A stretch of DNA of 64,000 bases from assembly GCF_003945595.2 (NCBI RefSeq), contig NW_024104672.1:1-64000 (forward strand), given 5' to 3'. This document shows, in pieces, positions 35,201 to 48,400 of the stretch. This stretch comes from Pipra filicauda. Lineage: Eukaryota; Chordata; Aves; Passeriformes; Pipridae. Both the position numbers and the translations under genes were made by a program. The notes under the pieces were generated by a model. That model worked only from the letters and a program-made list of their open reading frames with translations. It was not told where the DNA came from and did not search any database. Every line of letters begins with the position of its first letter. Position 1 is the first letter of the stretch.

Positions 35201-35985
35201 GCTGTGAATAGGGGAACAATTGTGATGATTCTGCAAGAGGGAGATTTCTAGGCTCTGAAGACTCCTCTATAACTTGTTAGCATCTCATAAAAGACTGGGT
35301 TGGAGAGCACTACCACAGCGCCTAATTCCACTCACTGACTGCATGATCCTGACTTTGCTTTCAAGTGCAAGTCAGGTTAGTACTGCATGCATCTATTTCA
35401 GCTTTTACTCACACAAGTAAATAAAATAGAGTTATGAAATTATAAGTTTCATATTGTGGATATGGTTTTGAGGTACATTTTGGGAGGAGATAGTTAAACA
35501 GAAGCTGCTCTGGGTTTCAGTCACCACAGTCCTGCCCTTCTCAGCACCCCTTTTCTCTGCCATGCTTTCACATTGCCTCTTTTTTGCTGGCTCCAGCACT
35601 CAGCCTGTCATTAAAGATCATAAACTCAGCAGAAAAAAAAATTCATTATTCACTATAGCTAGATTTACAGTGCTTAGAAATGGAAAAAGGATTGAAATAA
35701 ACTTCAAAACTTCAAGCACAATGCCCATAGTTACATCTTGTCACACCAGAAATCTAATTTTAAACCATCCTTAATAGATGGGCAGAGAACAACCCACTGT
35801 CCCATCTTATTTTAGTCGTTGATAGCCTGCATTCCATAGCCCATGCAGAAATATAGAACTGTGTTGAATACATGTTCTCTTCATAACCAAAACACCTCAA
35901 ATGAAACAGTCAATATTTCAGGTTAACTGCAAAGTTCATCAAATGTATTAGACTGTCTTCCTGAACACTTCCTAATTCTTCCTGA
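32245..35985. other. AT-rich interval, nothing recognised
   Basis: No gene, RNA or repeat that I can support. Confidence 0.5.
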
Positions 35986-35989
35986 ATCA

Positions 35990-36290
35990 TTAAGCAGCAG
36001 AAGTCAGAGAACTGATCTTTGCAGGGTATCATTAGAAACCACAATCACTCAGTAATGATTTCTTATTTATAATTACTACTGGGACTTCTCACTTAATCAG
36101 TCCTAAATTCATTAGTGCCATGTTGATTTTGTATCACACTGGATAATCGATGAAGATGCCATGCAACACTAAGTCAAATGCCTTACAAGAACAAGTCTGC
36201 TACATCAAAAAATATTACCTTTATCAGCCAAACTTGCAATCTCATCAAGAAGTGACTCCTCAAGCAGCCATTCTATCACTTTGTCCAGGA
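35990..36290 (-). mobile_element. Ancient L3/CR1-like LINE fragment
   Basis: The plus strand carries GTGCCATGTTGATTTTGTATC, then GTCAAATGCCTTACAAGAAC, then TTACCTTTATCAGCCAAACT and AATCTCATCAAGAAG. This order matches the reverse complement of the old L3/CR1-type LINE family shared by birds and mammals. It is strongly diverged and carries no usable coding sequence. Confidence 0.5.
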
Positions 36291-36491
36291 TCAATGTCAC
36301 AGCTGATGGATGAATCACTTTTTGTATTATCTTATTCACTCTCGTTGACTCTGGTGTAGTGCTAGCTTTCTGCCAGCTCAGGGAGCTTCTTGGCCAGCTG
36401 CTGAAGCCCTTCTGGACTGCTAGCTTAAAATCTCTGTGTTTATTCATCACCCTATTCTGAGTGGCAGTTTAGTTACAACATGTTTACTCAC

Positions 36492-36536
36492 CATTCTTCA
36501 GCAGGAGTACATCATCTGTTTGTTTGTTTTTCCTAA
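36492..36536 (-). other. Candidate minus-strand micro-exon (45 nt, phase 1-1)
   Basis: A TTCTGCAG acceptor, 45 open nucleotides reading RKNKQTDDVLLLKN, and a donor GTGAGT. It would join in frame to the candidate at 31791-31886. Very short, so weak evidence on its own. Confidence 0.2.
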
Positions 36537-38077
36537 CTGCAGAACATAAACATAAACAAATGGAAAATCTAAATTTTTTAATTGTTCCTGTGAACACCAC
36601 AATACCTACCTAACTGTGAGCCAATACTACTGGTACATTACATTCTTCTTAATCCTTAAACATTTCTTTGCATTGTCTTTAATGCTTCTGAAATATATTG
36701 TTTTGCTTATCAGCAGGTTTGAAGGCAAGGGGAACTGTTACTTAGCCTGCATTCCAATTTGCCATGAAGGAGGTTTGTGCCACGCAAATGCCAAAGGTTA
36801 TGGCAATGAACCAGGAGTACAACACGGCTGTACCAGTGCACAGAAGCAGCTGTAACGTCTGTGTTCTGCTCACACTGGGTACCCGATGTGTGTGTAGAGC
36901 CAATACACACATGCCTTCGTGCTGAGCTGTTCTGGCTTCCGTGCATGAAATTTCGATTACTTGGTCCTGGAAACTGTACACAGTTACATAACTTAGTGCT
37001 GAAATTCTCACTCCAGAGCAGCCTTTGCCTGGGCACCTGTGCCCTGCAGCAGGGAGTGTGAATGGGAACTGTATCTGTGCTGGAGGCACAAGAGGGGCCA
37101 TGGCTGTTCCATTCCAGGGGTGTGTGGCAGGCTGGGACTATGTCAGGTGCATGAGCTAGGCTGTGGATGTCCCCACACCACAAATGTGAGGTGTGCCATG
37201 ACTGTGCATGTAAGGCAGGCTGGCACTGTCCCTGCACTCAGCTGTTACTAATCTCACCATTTCTGGCTCTGGATTTTATTGTTACATCAATGTTTTTAGT
37301 GTTGATTTAATCTTTACTGAATTTTTAAACAATTGCTTCTTTTTCCCCCTCTGCTTTGTTAAATTAAAGTGCTAGAGAAAGTCATAAAATGCTAAGAAAA
37401 GAAATACTTCATTACTGGTAGAACTATTTTTTATGGGATCACAATGAATCTGCTTGCAGAATGTGTTTCAGGCAAGGAAAATTCTCCTCAATGGTGCTGT
37501 TCAGAAAATTGGCAAGAGGACTGTGGCAACTGAGAAGCAGGGCTGGGACATAAAGTCTAGAGTTGCAAGGACAAATATTTATTCATGCACATGCGGTGTC
37601 CCAGCCAAATTGGGGCACCCCAAGTCTGGTTCGACACAGGTTTCTAAGAAGTCTTGGAGCATTCAGGTACAGCAAGCACACTTTGAGTCATCACCAACAC
37701 CTGTATTCCAACTTACCAATGGCAGTAAAACTTTGCAAAGTAAGTGTATTTCTGCAGCATTCTTGCTACTTAGTGATCCAGATGTCCCTGGAGTCAGCCC
37801 TGTGATATTTATGTTCTTATGATGCCAGAAAATGCTAGGAGGGTTTCAGAGATGTCCTAGAGGAGCTAGGATGATGGTGGTGTTTTGATCACTCAGGGAG
37901 GTCTTTTCTCCTTTCTGAACAGCTCTAGGAAACCAAGTTCCTCTTTCCAGGCCTGGGCTGTCCTTTAGCTTGTTTTAATTCAGCATAAACAATACCAAAG
38001 TCTAATATAATGTTCCACTACCTCATTTCATTGCAGGGTATAATGTGACCTAAGAGGTATGATTAGTAGCAAACAGG

Positions 38078-38113
38078 TTTTAAACAAAAAAAAAAGCATT
38101 TTTTTGTTTAAAA
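38078..38113. repeat. Perfect 15-bp AT-rich inverted repeat
   Basis: TTTTAAACAAAAAAA and its exact reverse complement are separated by six bases (AAAGCA). Confidence 0.85.
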
Positions 38114-38474
38114 ACAAAGAGCAGCCATTTACAATTGCACTTTTCCAAGAATAGTTTGGTTATCTGCAATACTCTTACTTACATTATCTTCAGTAAATAT
38201 CTCCTCATTGACTTAGCAGCTCAGTTTTCAATCTTTTATTGAATTAGTAATTCCATTAGTTATCCATCCTATCACTATTTTTTCAGTTCCTTCTGCTGAC
38301 ATGAATTGTTTCTCCAGCTAGCAAATCTCATTTTCAAGAGCCATCCTTTCGTATGGCTGCGCTTTGGGAGTTTTCAAATGTCATTGTAAGTTCCTAGTAA
38401 GAAAGAGTAGCCAAAAAACAAACCCCTCACCTTTGTCCCAGGAATAATTAAACTGTTATTTCTCTGCTGTTAGA

Positions 38475-39560
38475 CAAACTAACCAGATTTCTCTGTGGTG
38501 GTGCATCACCCACCACCAACCCTCAGGCTACTCTACTGTCTCAGGAATGGTTGTTAGGCCTGAGCCTTGATTAATGCCTCCTGCGAAGTTAACCTTCCCT
38601 TGAGCTAATTGGAAACACTATCTGCTCCCAGGAACTTCTGTATTCTAATGAGCTCCTGTTTTCTAACAAATAGCCTTAAAACCTTCTTTTTGTCTGAATA
38701 GCCTGAGTAGAATAATATTATTGCTATTGGGGTTTTTGAGGAAAATTCCTGTAAATACAGGCCCAGATTGTGGCCAGGATGGAAATTTACTGATAACTAA
38801 AGTCAGTCATCTTGTGGTCCTAAGTGAGGCCCTTTGAGCTCTTCTGGTCTGCAGCAGGCTACAACCAGCATCTCCCTCCATGTGGGACAGCTCTCAGAGC
38901 TTTCAAATATCTGAGGACTGCCACCAATAGCTGGTAATGGGGCCTGGGCTAATATCCTTACTCCTCAAGGCTCAACCCTTTGCCCAATGAGAAATGCAAA
39001 GGCATCTCATGTGAGTATTCCAGTGAACTCGAGGGGAATTTTTCCCTGTTACTTTTGTACATACTTCTTTGTGTGCATGCATGTGTGAATTGATTTAAAT
39101 AACCTACAGCAAATGTACTGTGAATGTTGGCATCTGATATTCATAATTAAGTTAGATTCATAATTGAGTTCCTGTTGTGCTTATAGCAAATCCTATTGAA
39201 TCATTTTGTAAATGTTAGATTAAATGATGTTAAATGATTAAATGATGTTAAACTCCTTAGACCCAAACCATTGATCAAGTCTGAGGCAAAGTTTGGCAAG
39301 GGGATCCACTAAACAGGACTAAACAGGTCACCCTTACCCCTTTTGCACTCTTACCCCTTTTGCATCCCTGCTGTTCATGTAAATGATTCTAGATTGATTC
39401 TAATCTGATTTTGCTTTGTATGCTTTATGTATATAGTAAGTAATAGAATTAACCTTGACATCAAACTTTATTGTGCTCTTGTAAATTTATATCAAACCTG
39501 CTTTTGTTGATACCTTTGTCAGTGTTTCTTTAAGGGACCTAAACAACTCATTCACAGTAC
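38475..39560. other. Possible old LTR-like or other interspersed repeat
   Basis: This block differs in texture from the flanks, with fewer A/T runs and several short internal duplications at about 39215-39255 and 39313-39366. Its order of motifs reminded me of avian ERVL-type LTRs, but I cannot define ends or a target-site duplication. There is no coding content. Confidence 0.25.
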
Positions 39561-40907
39561 TCTCACTTTTTAGACATTTCTTTCAATTAGCTAATGACCT
39601 TCACTGCTGCTTTCCCATTGTCACCTATTTCATTAAACTCTTTTTTAGCAGTTAATTTGACTTTAGATATCTCAGTATCTGACTTTGTGTTGTAAAAGTC
39701 CCTGTCTGTAATTACCTTTCTATTCTCTGACTTAAAGCAGCTTTGTACCCTAAATCAGGGCTGGTGACTTTTCCTGCAATAAGCTTGATGACATCATGTA
39801 TAATTGTCATTTATTCCAAGACCTTCTCCTCTCCTTGCAATCACTTTCCAAGGTTCTCTCACTGAATATCTTCCATCTGCATTCTTTCTTTTTCCCTGAT
39901 TTAATAAATTTGTCAGATATCCTCTCTGGGCTGCTTCGCAACACCCCGAGGTGAGCCTGGGGCAGTAAGCTGGCATGGGTACACCTCTTATTGCCCTTAT
40001 ACTTCCTTTTTGGATGCAATAGGTGGCCACCGTGAGCCAAAGGCAGTTTCATGTACATAAAACTTCAGCTGTAAGTCTAATTATCTCACTTCAGTACCCT
40101 TGGTGCCCTCTGCTTTGACCCTGCCATGTCTCCTACCAGGCTCAGCAGTAAGGACTCCAGACCCATACAAAAGATGTAGCATGAGAATTCAAGAGGAAGA
40201 AAGAAAGGATCAAGACTCCTGCACCGAGCCTTAGATCTCCACTCCTCCATACCAATTTCTTCTCAAAGAATGTTGTTCCCAGATAAAAGTACACTGTAGA
40301 AACAAGGTAAATGGCTTACTGACTTGCTTCCCACAGCAGTTCCCTGAGAACAGCTGAAGCCAGTTGCAGTTTTCTACTGCAGCTCTAGAGGGCAGTCGAG
40401 ACCAGACAGAGCAGAGGATTTTCACAGTCCTTTCAAACTATCTTTCCCCATTTCTCAGGCAAAAGTCCTCATCTGAGCATCTTACTCTAAACAGCAACGT
40501 ATACTATTTTTCATTATGCAAGTACTTCACACAATTTGGCTACTCTTAGATCAGAATTCAGCAATTCCTTGAATGACATCTGTAGCAGAAAATGACTAAA
40601 TAATATCCTCACAATGCAAGGATATTTTATTCCTTCAGATATATACTCCTGGGGAACATTTGCTATGGTATTTGTATGATGCTAATCTCTGTGGGAGGTA
40701 TAGGAATGTACGTTTGGTGCAGTGAAATGGTAATGTCAGCTATTGCACAGGAACACACTGATGCTCTGCTATTAGTGGATATGGATACAGAACAACACAA
40801 CTTGGGTACTTGATCTAAGTGTGATCAGAAAGGAAAAGGCTACAGAGAGATCTCGTTTTTCTTTACTGTATGTTTTGTATGTAGCTTTTTCCATCATGTT
40901 TTAAAGC

Positions 40908-40972
40908 CATAGAATCATAGAATGGCTTGGGTAAGAGGCACCTTAAAGATCATCTAGTGCCAACCCCCAGTG
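40908..40972 (-). mobile_element. CR1 LINE 3' tail, minus strand (very short)
   Basis: The plus strand reads ATAGAATCATAGAATGGCTT, then GGCACCTTAAAGATCATCTA and CCAACCCCC, the reverse complement of the terminal ~60 bp of CR1. Just to its right, a 14-bp direct repeat (ATGATAAGACATAA, at 40984 and 41027) flanks an AT palindrome. Confidence 0.85.
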
Positions 40973-40974
40973 AT

Positions 40975-43900
40975 AATGACTATGATGATAAGACATAAAA
41001 TGATAATAATTATAATTATTTTATAATGATAAGACATAACTGATTCCAAATGATTAATTTCAAGCTAGTGTCTCCAGGTATTAAATATCAATTATTTCAT
41101 ATTTCGTGTAGGTTGGTTAGATTAGCCAATTACCCGTAAACATTGTTTTGGTTTCCGTGGTTACTCAGGTGATTCTGGCACTTTTCTTCCTCACCATTGG
41201 TTGCCAAGGATACAAGTTGTTATAAAATACAGCAGCTACAAGTCAAGATTGCAGGGGTATAGTCCTTCTCCGTGGTGCAGTTATATGTAATGAATTTTGT
41301 TTACCACAGCATTTGAATCCTGAAGACATAATCAGTGGAGGTCTTTGAGTTAACCAATAACTAAAATGTATAACTAATACATTAGTTATAAAAGGAGAGG
41401 ATGCTCACCAAAGCTATGAAATGCAAAATGGATATGGCATAACTACATTGCCTGAAATAAAGCAGTTGAGTACCTTCTGGCAAATGATAGGAATATCCTT
41501 ATCTTAACCATATTGTAGAATTCCAACCCAGACCATGGGTTCCAGAGATGGAAAGAGAATAAGAGTAGAGTGCTTTCTACAGTCAAGGTCAATATTACCT
41601 TACCAACAGGGAAAATCTCCTGCACTGTACAATGGCTACTTGTTAAAAAGAATCAAAAGTACTTGCAAATGTCTGCTGCGATATGTAAGCTGAGAAAATG
41701 AGAGAAAACTGCCTAGAAATGTAAAAAGGGACAGAATAGGAAGTGCACTTAGCTAGGTTTAATTTTTCTGCCCACAAAATTGTGAAGAGAGCTTTATGTC
41801 GACATTCATATGTTTAAATATCTGAACTGCATGGAAAATACACAGTTGAAAAAATTAAACTGTATTCAGAAACTGAACTCTTAATGATCTACATCAGGTT
41901 GTATGTAAAAAATATGTAAAAAAAAAGCTATTTGTAATTTTGAAGTTCATATATATTAAAAAATCCCTGTATTTTCATTACAACACAATTCTCTAAGATC
42001 TTAGCTTTTAAGTTCTTTCAAACTGAAAAAAATAAAAATACCTACACTTTTCAGACATCACAATCTGCTGCAAATTAATCACTTTTTATCTTGTAAAAAC
42101 TCAAAAATTGCTACAGTGAGATAAAGCACATTTTATCATTCTAGTCACAATAATATTTATTTTTTAAAACACAAAGAAAACCCCTTCTGAGTATTGTTGC
42201 TGTCTGAAATGACAGATCACATTCCTCAAGCAGAATGGGACTGAAAAAAACCCACCTTTCCTCCCACAAAAGAGAAAACTTTAATTTTTTTATGGATGTT
42301 CATCTTCTGCTGTAAAATCTAGAAATCCTGAGAATTAAGTATCTAAATAAAATCTTGAATTGTTTCTGTTCTGTCTTGAAAACTGTTCTTGTAAAGGGAC
42401 ATCTCTTTATTTCCTTTTCTATGACACTTTGTTTCAATCACAGATACTTTTTTCATATCCATACAGGATATTTTTAGTAATTTCTACCTATTATTAAGCA
42501 CATATTCTTGATAATAACTTTTCTAATGTACAAAATGTATGCAATAAATAGAAATGGCTTTCATTTCTGAAACATACACTATCCTTCTAAAGGTGGATAA
42601 AGTTAATGGATAATCTTACCGTCTGCTTAGGAATATAATAAATTCCAGAGACCCAGAGTTTGCTGTTCAAAATATTATATTGCAATTTTAAATGGTTGAC
42701 CATTCTTATAGTAAGATATTACAAAATCTATGAGGGGAGTCTGATTAGCTGCAGAAGAAGTAAGCTTGTTTGGGTTTTTTAGTACAATTAGGTATGTCTT
42801 TTGTCAAATTTCCTTCTTTTTTCCTCTTTAAACAGATTTTACCAACTTACCTCAAAGTCTGAGTTTTGAGTTTGTTAGCTGATTAAAAATGCTAGTAGCA
42901 GGTGAGTAAACATATCCATGAAGAGATTTGCAAATTTATAATCATCATGCATTATTTAGGACCTAATTAAATAATATTAACTGTAGTTGAGGAATGACTT
43001 CTTAAGCTACCAGTGTTATAAACCTACGGCATTAAAATTACATCTGGAATTTATTAGAATGTTGCAAGTTTTATGTGAAAGCTAGTCCCCAAAACACTCT
43101 GAATCGAGCAGAAAACATTCCAGTAACACTGTCAAAAGTGTTGATAGAAAGCATAGAGCTAAAGCTTTAGGCTTGACCTGAACACAAAAATAAATTCTGG
43201 ATGTTTAGCTCTAACATTAGGGAGTTTTTGAGTCCAGGATTTTCATGTGACTTTCAAGAGCTGGCTGAAACCACCTTTCTAGAGGAGTTACACTCTAGTC
43301 TGTGGAACATGCTTCTGTGCATTGGAAAACACCTGCATAGAATATATATGCAGAATTTCAGCAATACTGAAGAAAAGCAAGAATATGCTGCACAGTGCCT
43401 GCCTGTTCAGGATATCAAATGTTTCCGATGCCTCTTCTGAGTCACTGCTTTGAAAATTCAACCTCCCTATGCTTTCTTTGTGTTTGTTTGAGGCTACCAA
43501 GTTGTGGGGGTTTGAAGCCTTAGAGCTTTGTAACTTTTTCTCAACAGATGATATGGAAACTAAGAGCAAACACAGGTTCAAAGGGAACTTGGGTACTCAT
43601 AGACTAGAAATACACAGAAATATCACAATCAGCTTACAAACAGTGAGACAAAACCAGCTAGATGCTGGGCAAATGTATAAGCTACGTTGTATACTTTCCC
43701 TAGTTGCCTGCTTTTGGCAAGAAAAAGGGACAGAGTACTACACTAGATGAACCTTTGGTTTGACTGTGCTTATGTAAGAAATATTTGACATATAATTTTA
43801 ACAGTCAGCTCACTCACATAAAGGAGAGTACGAATGAGTGTCACATGAAAGATTCTGCTCAAGATAAAATTATACTGTGAGATACAAAAATACTGGAACT

Positions 43901-44455
43901 TCAGTGTGACTAACTGGAAATAATTTGGATTTTCTATTCTGAGCCCCACATCACTCCCTGTAATTATAAACAGTACAGTAATATGGTTATAAAAATGGAC
44001 CGTGAGGACACCATTTCTTTTTTCAAAAACCTCTATCTGCTTTAATATCTCTATTCCAGTCAGCTATTTTTTTAGGAAAAGTGGCCTTGCAGGACAATTT
44101 CTGGTTGAGTACCTTTGCCAACATGGGCCAGAGGTCATGGAGCCAGCTGACAAACCAGAAATGCAGTAGGAACAGTCATTTTATTATAATGAAATGTGCA
44201 GAAACCATGACTGTGTTTAATTCCTCTGTTTCCACAGCAGACTTGCTCAAAAGGACTGATTAATACCACCAACTGTTGCAAGCGACAGTGACAAACTTTC
44301 AAAACATGAGGGAAAGACTTCAGGGATCAGAAGGGCAAGAGCCCCTGTCCCACCTTCTGTCAGCACCACATACCCTTCCACCCCTCCTGCCACCTTGGGG
44401 CCTGAATGCTTTTTGGGCAGTGCACTGTGCCCTTGGGATACAGTCAGCTAGGGCA
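40975..44455. other. AT-rich interval, no gene established
   Basis: Two minus-strand micro-exon-like segments (42620-42662, 42851-42878) are discussed as a weak finding. Nothing else can be supported. Confidence 0.45.
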
Positions 44456-44462
44456 CAGGTAT

Positions 44463-45460
44463 TATCACAGAATCACAGAATATTCTGAGTTGGAAGGGAC
44501 ACATCAAGATCATTGAGTCCAACTCCTGGCCCTATGCAGGACACCCCAAGAATCACACCATGTGCCTGAGAGTGTTGTCCAAATTCTTCTTGAAGTCAGA
44601 CAGGCTTGGTACTGTGACCACTTCCCCAGAGAGCCTGTTCCAGTGCCCAACCACTCGCTGGGTGAAAAACCATTTCCTCATATCTAACCTAAACCTCCCT
44701 TTAGTCAGCTTCATGACATTTCCTGGAATTCTGTCACTGGTCACAGGAGTGAAGAGATTGGTACTTGCCCCTCTGCTTCCCCTTGTGAGGATGTTGAAGA
44801 CCACAACAAGGTCTCCCCTCAGTCTCCTCTTCTCCAGGCTGAAGAAACCAAGTGATCTCAGCTGCTGCTCAAAAGGCTTCCCCTCCAGATCCTTCATCAT
44901 CCTTATGGCCCTCCTTTGGACGTTCTCTAATACCTATATGTCTTCTTTTCTATTGCAGTGCCCAAAACTGCACACAATATTCAAGGTGAGGCCGCCCCAG
45001 TGCAGATCAGAGCGGGACAATCCCCTCCCTTGACTGGCAGGCGATGCTTTGCCTGATGCCCCCCAAGACATGGTTGGCCCTCCTGGCAGCCAGGGCACTG
45101 CTGACTCATATTCAGCTTGCCATTGACCAGGACCCCCAGTGCTTTCCACAGCGCTTCTCTCCAGCCTCTCGTTCCCTAATCTATACAGACAACCTGGATT
45201 GCCCCGTCACAGGTGCAGAATCTGGCACTTGCCCTTGTTAAACTTCATATTGTTGGTGATTGCCCATCTCTCTCATTTGTCAAGGCCTCTCTGCAGAGTC
45301 TCTCTGCCTTCAAGGGAGTCAACAACTCCTTCCAATTTAGTGTCATCAGCAAATTTACTTAGTATTCCTTTGAGTCTTGTGTCCAAGTCATTAATGAAGG
45401 TGTCGAAGAGAACTGGAATGAGGACAGACCTCTGTGGAACCCCACTAGTGACTCATGCAA
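44463..45460 (-). mobile_element. CR1 LINE, about 1 kb of the 3' part, minus strand
   Basis: The right-hand side begins with TCACAGAATCACAGAAT on the plus strand, the reverse complement of the CR1 terminal octamers, then GTTGGAAGGGACA and AGTCCAACTCCTGGCCCT. The 3' region continues through CTCTTCTCCAGGCTGAAGAA and GGCCCTCCTTTGGAC to GGAACCCC. It is 5'-truncated near 45460. Divergence is moderate, and open frames across it are antisense artefacts. Confidence 0.95.
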
Positions 45461-45464
45461 TAGG

Positions 45465-48400
45465 TTGCTCATGCCCTACAGCCATGGGCCTCTCTGCTGC
45501 AGTAAGTCATGGCATGTAAGTACAAATGTAAGATCACAGGGACATTTGGATTGAGGATAGGGTTACTCAGTCTGAAATAAGGGTTACTCTTAGATCAGGA
45601 GCCCTGGTCACCTCCTGGCCTCAACGAGCTGCTCAGGTGTAAAGAAAAGTCACATCTAGACACAGCTCTTCATAATTTTTGGCTTTTTGAAGGGCAACTA
45701 TGATATGACAATGGAAATAACATTTTAAAGGAACTATTCTTAACATACACCAAAAGCTTCTCAGCACTAACACTCAGCTTAGAAACATCATTGTAAAGTC
45801 TCATGACAGCTAAGACAGAAAATTCAGGATTTGATTTATTCGCTTATGTTCCCAAAAACTAAAAGCTCATAAAATCCTAAGATATATACTGCTTTTTATG
45901 GAACAGCTCTCAAACATACCAGCAATAGAGAGGACTTGAGGTTCTCTTTTTTTTTTCCTTTCATTTTGAAAAGATTTTTGTTTGCTTAGACTTTCAAGGA
46001 AATTATGATAGAGAATAGTGGGATTTAACCTTGGTTGTGGTTTCCCACATTGCCAAACTGTGTCTTTTATACTTGTCTTTCCTACCCTTTTGTCCTATGT
46101 GATTTTTTTTACAAGGAATGAGTCTGATGTTAAATTAAATTACTTCCTCCAGTGTAAGTGACTGGGGACATTTCAGTGCTGAGATGTGGGACTGTGATTT
46201 AAATTATACCAGTGGCATGAAATTTGGAAATGTAATCATTAGTGCCATATGATGCAAAAAACCCAGTCTAGTTAAGACTCACAATGTCAGTTCATATGTA
46301 CTGGCATTTTTAAGGAGTTACTTCTGTACTAGTTACCTCTCTGTATCAGTAACTTTGCTGGAGCAAGTGTTCCCTGTTCTCCTACAGCTGGCTGTGAGTG
46401 ACAATGCCAGCACAAGTGCTCACACCTTTTGATTTGGTATATGTTCTCTTCTTCCCTGCTAAGAGGAAAGAAAAGCCGTGAGGTTTGTTTTCATTGCTTA
46501 CAGCTCCCGTGCCTCCCTGGTAGTTGCAGACAAAGGATTCATGGGGAAGGTGAAGATGGGCTGGAAATTTAACACCCAAGGATCCCAGAGAAAGGGAAAG
46601 CACAATAAACTCATCCTTTGTCTAAGAAACACCAGTTTACATGGACTCCTACATTATGGCTACTTTTGTTTATCTGTGTACCTTCTGGGCTATTTTGAAA
46701 GAAAGGGAAAATGCTAATAATGGCTGGTGTTGTAGGACAGGTTTTTAATTTGGAGAAGAAAGAAAAGAAAAAAGAAGGTTCAGAGCTGTGTGTGACTTGG
46801 CATAATGCTTAAACTTCAGATCCATTTCTAGCATTGACTAACTGATCCCTCCTTTGATTGGCAGTGTTTCTTAACCTTTGAAATAGTTAGTGGGGGTGTA
46901 ATATTTTTATTAGTTACAAGCAAAGTCATAACACTTTGTAAGAGACAATTCATTTTTCTAATTACAAAGACAGGCAAGAAGAAGATTATATTTGGTGTAA
47001 TTAGAGGTTAGTCACTCTTCCAGAATGAGGAAATCATGTATACAGCTTTTAGAACTCTACTTGAACGACAATAAAAGCAATTATATTAAAAAAAAATTAG
47101 GAGGGCATAAAAGCTAAATGTTTTATTGACTATTGAATACTAAGCAAGCATTACATCTTTAATTAAATACACTTTAAACCACTTAATAAGTACTCAAATT
47201 GCTGACAGTCAAGTGTCAGAGACCTTATATCAACTTGCCTCTTACACTAGTATATAGCTGCTGAATACGGCAACTAAAACTGGTAAAAACCCACCATAAA
47301 TATTTAAAGAGATAAAACCAGAAAAGTAAAACCAAACAAAGTATTTATTAGGCTACAACTTGGAATTTGAATTCCTTTCCTGATTCAGTGATACATTATG
47401 GAAACTATACATCCCAAAGCACTTACACAAACACGGGAATATAAGAAAATGCGGCAATCCTCTCCTATTGATAATCAATGACAACAATGGACCCTGAAAA
47501 AAATCCTGTACTATCAGAAGCATTATTTTATTAAGGATCCAGGCAAAATTTTAAACACTTGTACATCAAAATAGCTTGAAATTACTGAAACAGAACATAT
47601 ATAACAAAATAAGGAAATGTTAAACATCTGTGGAAGTAAATAATAATGAGATTGATTTAAGAAAAAGAAGCAAACCACAGTAAAAAAAGAAAATCATGTT
47701 ATCATGATTAAAAGTATACATCTAAAGAACGTTTATGCTCTTAAGTATAGAAAAGATTCTGAATTTGTAAGTAATAAAAATTTGTTTTACAACGAGGAAG
47801 CACATGGACAATTTAAACTATAAATCTCACACATCTTATAAAGGCTTGAACGTCAACTGTATACAAGGACAAAGAAGACATTTCCAAAATTTCTGGATCT
47901 AAATACAGACACAATTGCCTGTATAGATCTTAACTGAGCAGTTAAAACAATGTAAAGAGTAGAAATCATCAACAAGAAGAGAAAAAAGATGGGAATAATT
48001 ACACAGAAACATATGGGTGGGTTTTGATCAGTAATTGGCATGATTTTCTGTATCAGCTCAATGTGATTTGAAAATCTCAATAAGGTTCCTGATATCACGT
48101 TTGTGTTTTGGTGTGTTTTTACCCAGCAGGAGGCAATCCAATACAAAATCCTACTGAAGACATAGTGAATGCAAATGCTACCATAAAATGCCCAGTGCAG
48201 GTAAACCCCAAGCAGGGGTTACAGAGTGACTCTGCCTAACTTCACTAAGAGTACAAACAAAGACTAACTAATAAAGTTTCATAAATAGTAGGTTTTTATT
48301 TCTCAGAAATCTGGCTTGTTGTGGAACATCAGCCCAGTGAAAACCAAACCCCAGAGACAGAGAAGCTGTCGGTGTAATGCTGTCATTTCAGTAAGGCTGA

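Noticed and set aside
36710..37237. 175-codon minus-strand frame rich in Cys and His
   Set aside because: The block is locally GC-richer, with overlapping frames on both strands. No spaced Cys/His motif or homology is recognisable.
44560..45033. 157-codon plus-strand frame
   Set aside because: It is antisense to a CR1 3' region, so it is an artefact of the repeat.
47853..48146. 97-codon minus-strand frame with a hydrophobic stretch (FFLFLLMISTLYIVL)
   Set aside because: AT-rich DNA often encodes Phe/Leu/Ile runs. There is no splice or start support, and the length is within chance for a window of this size.
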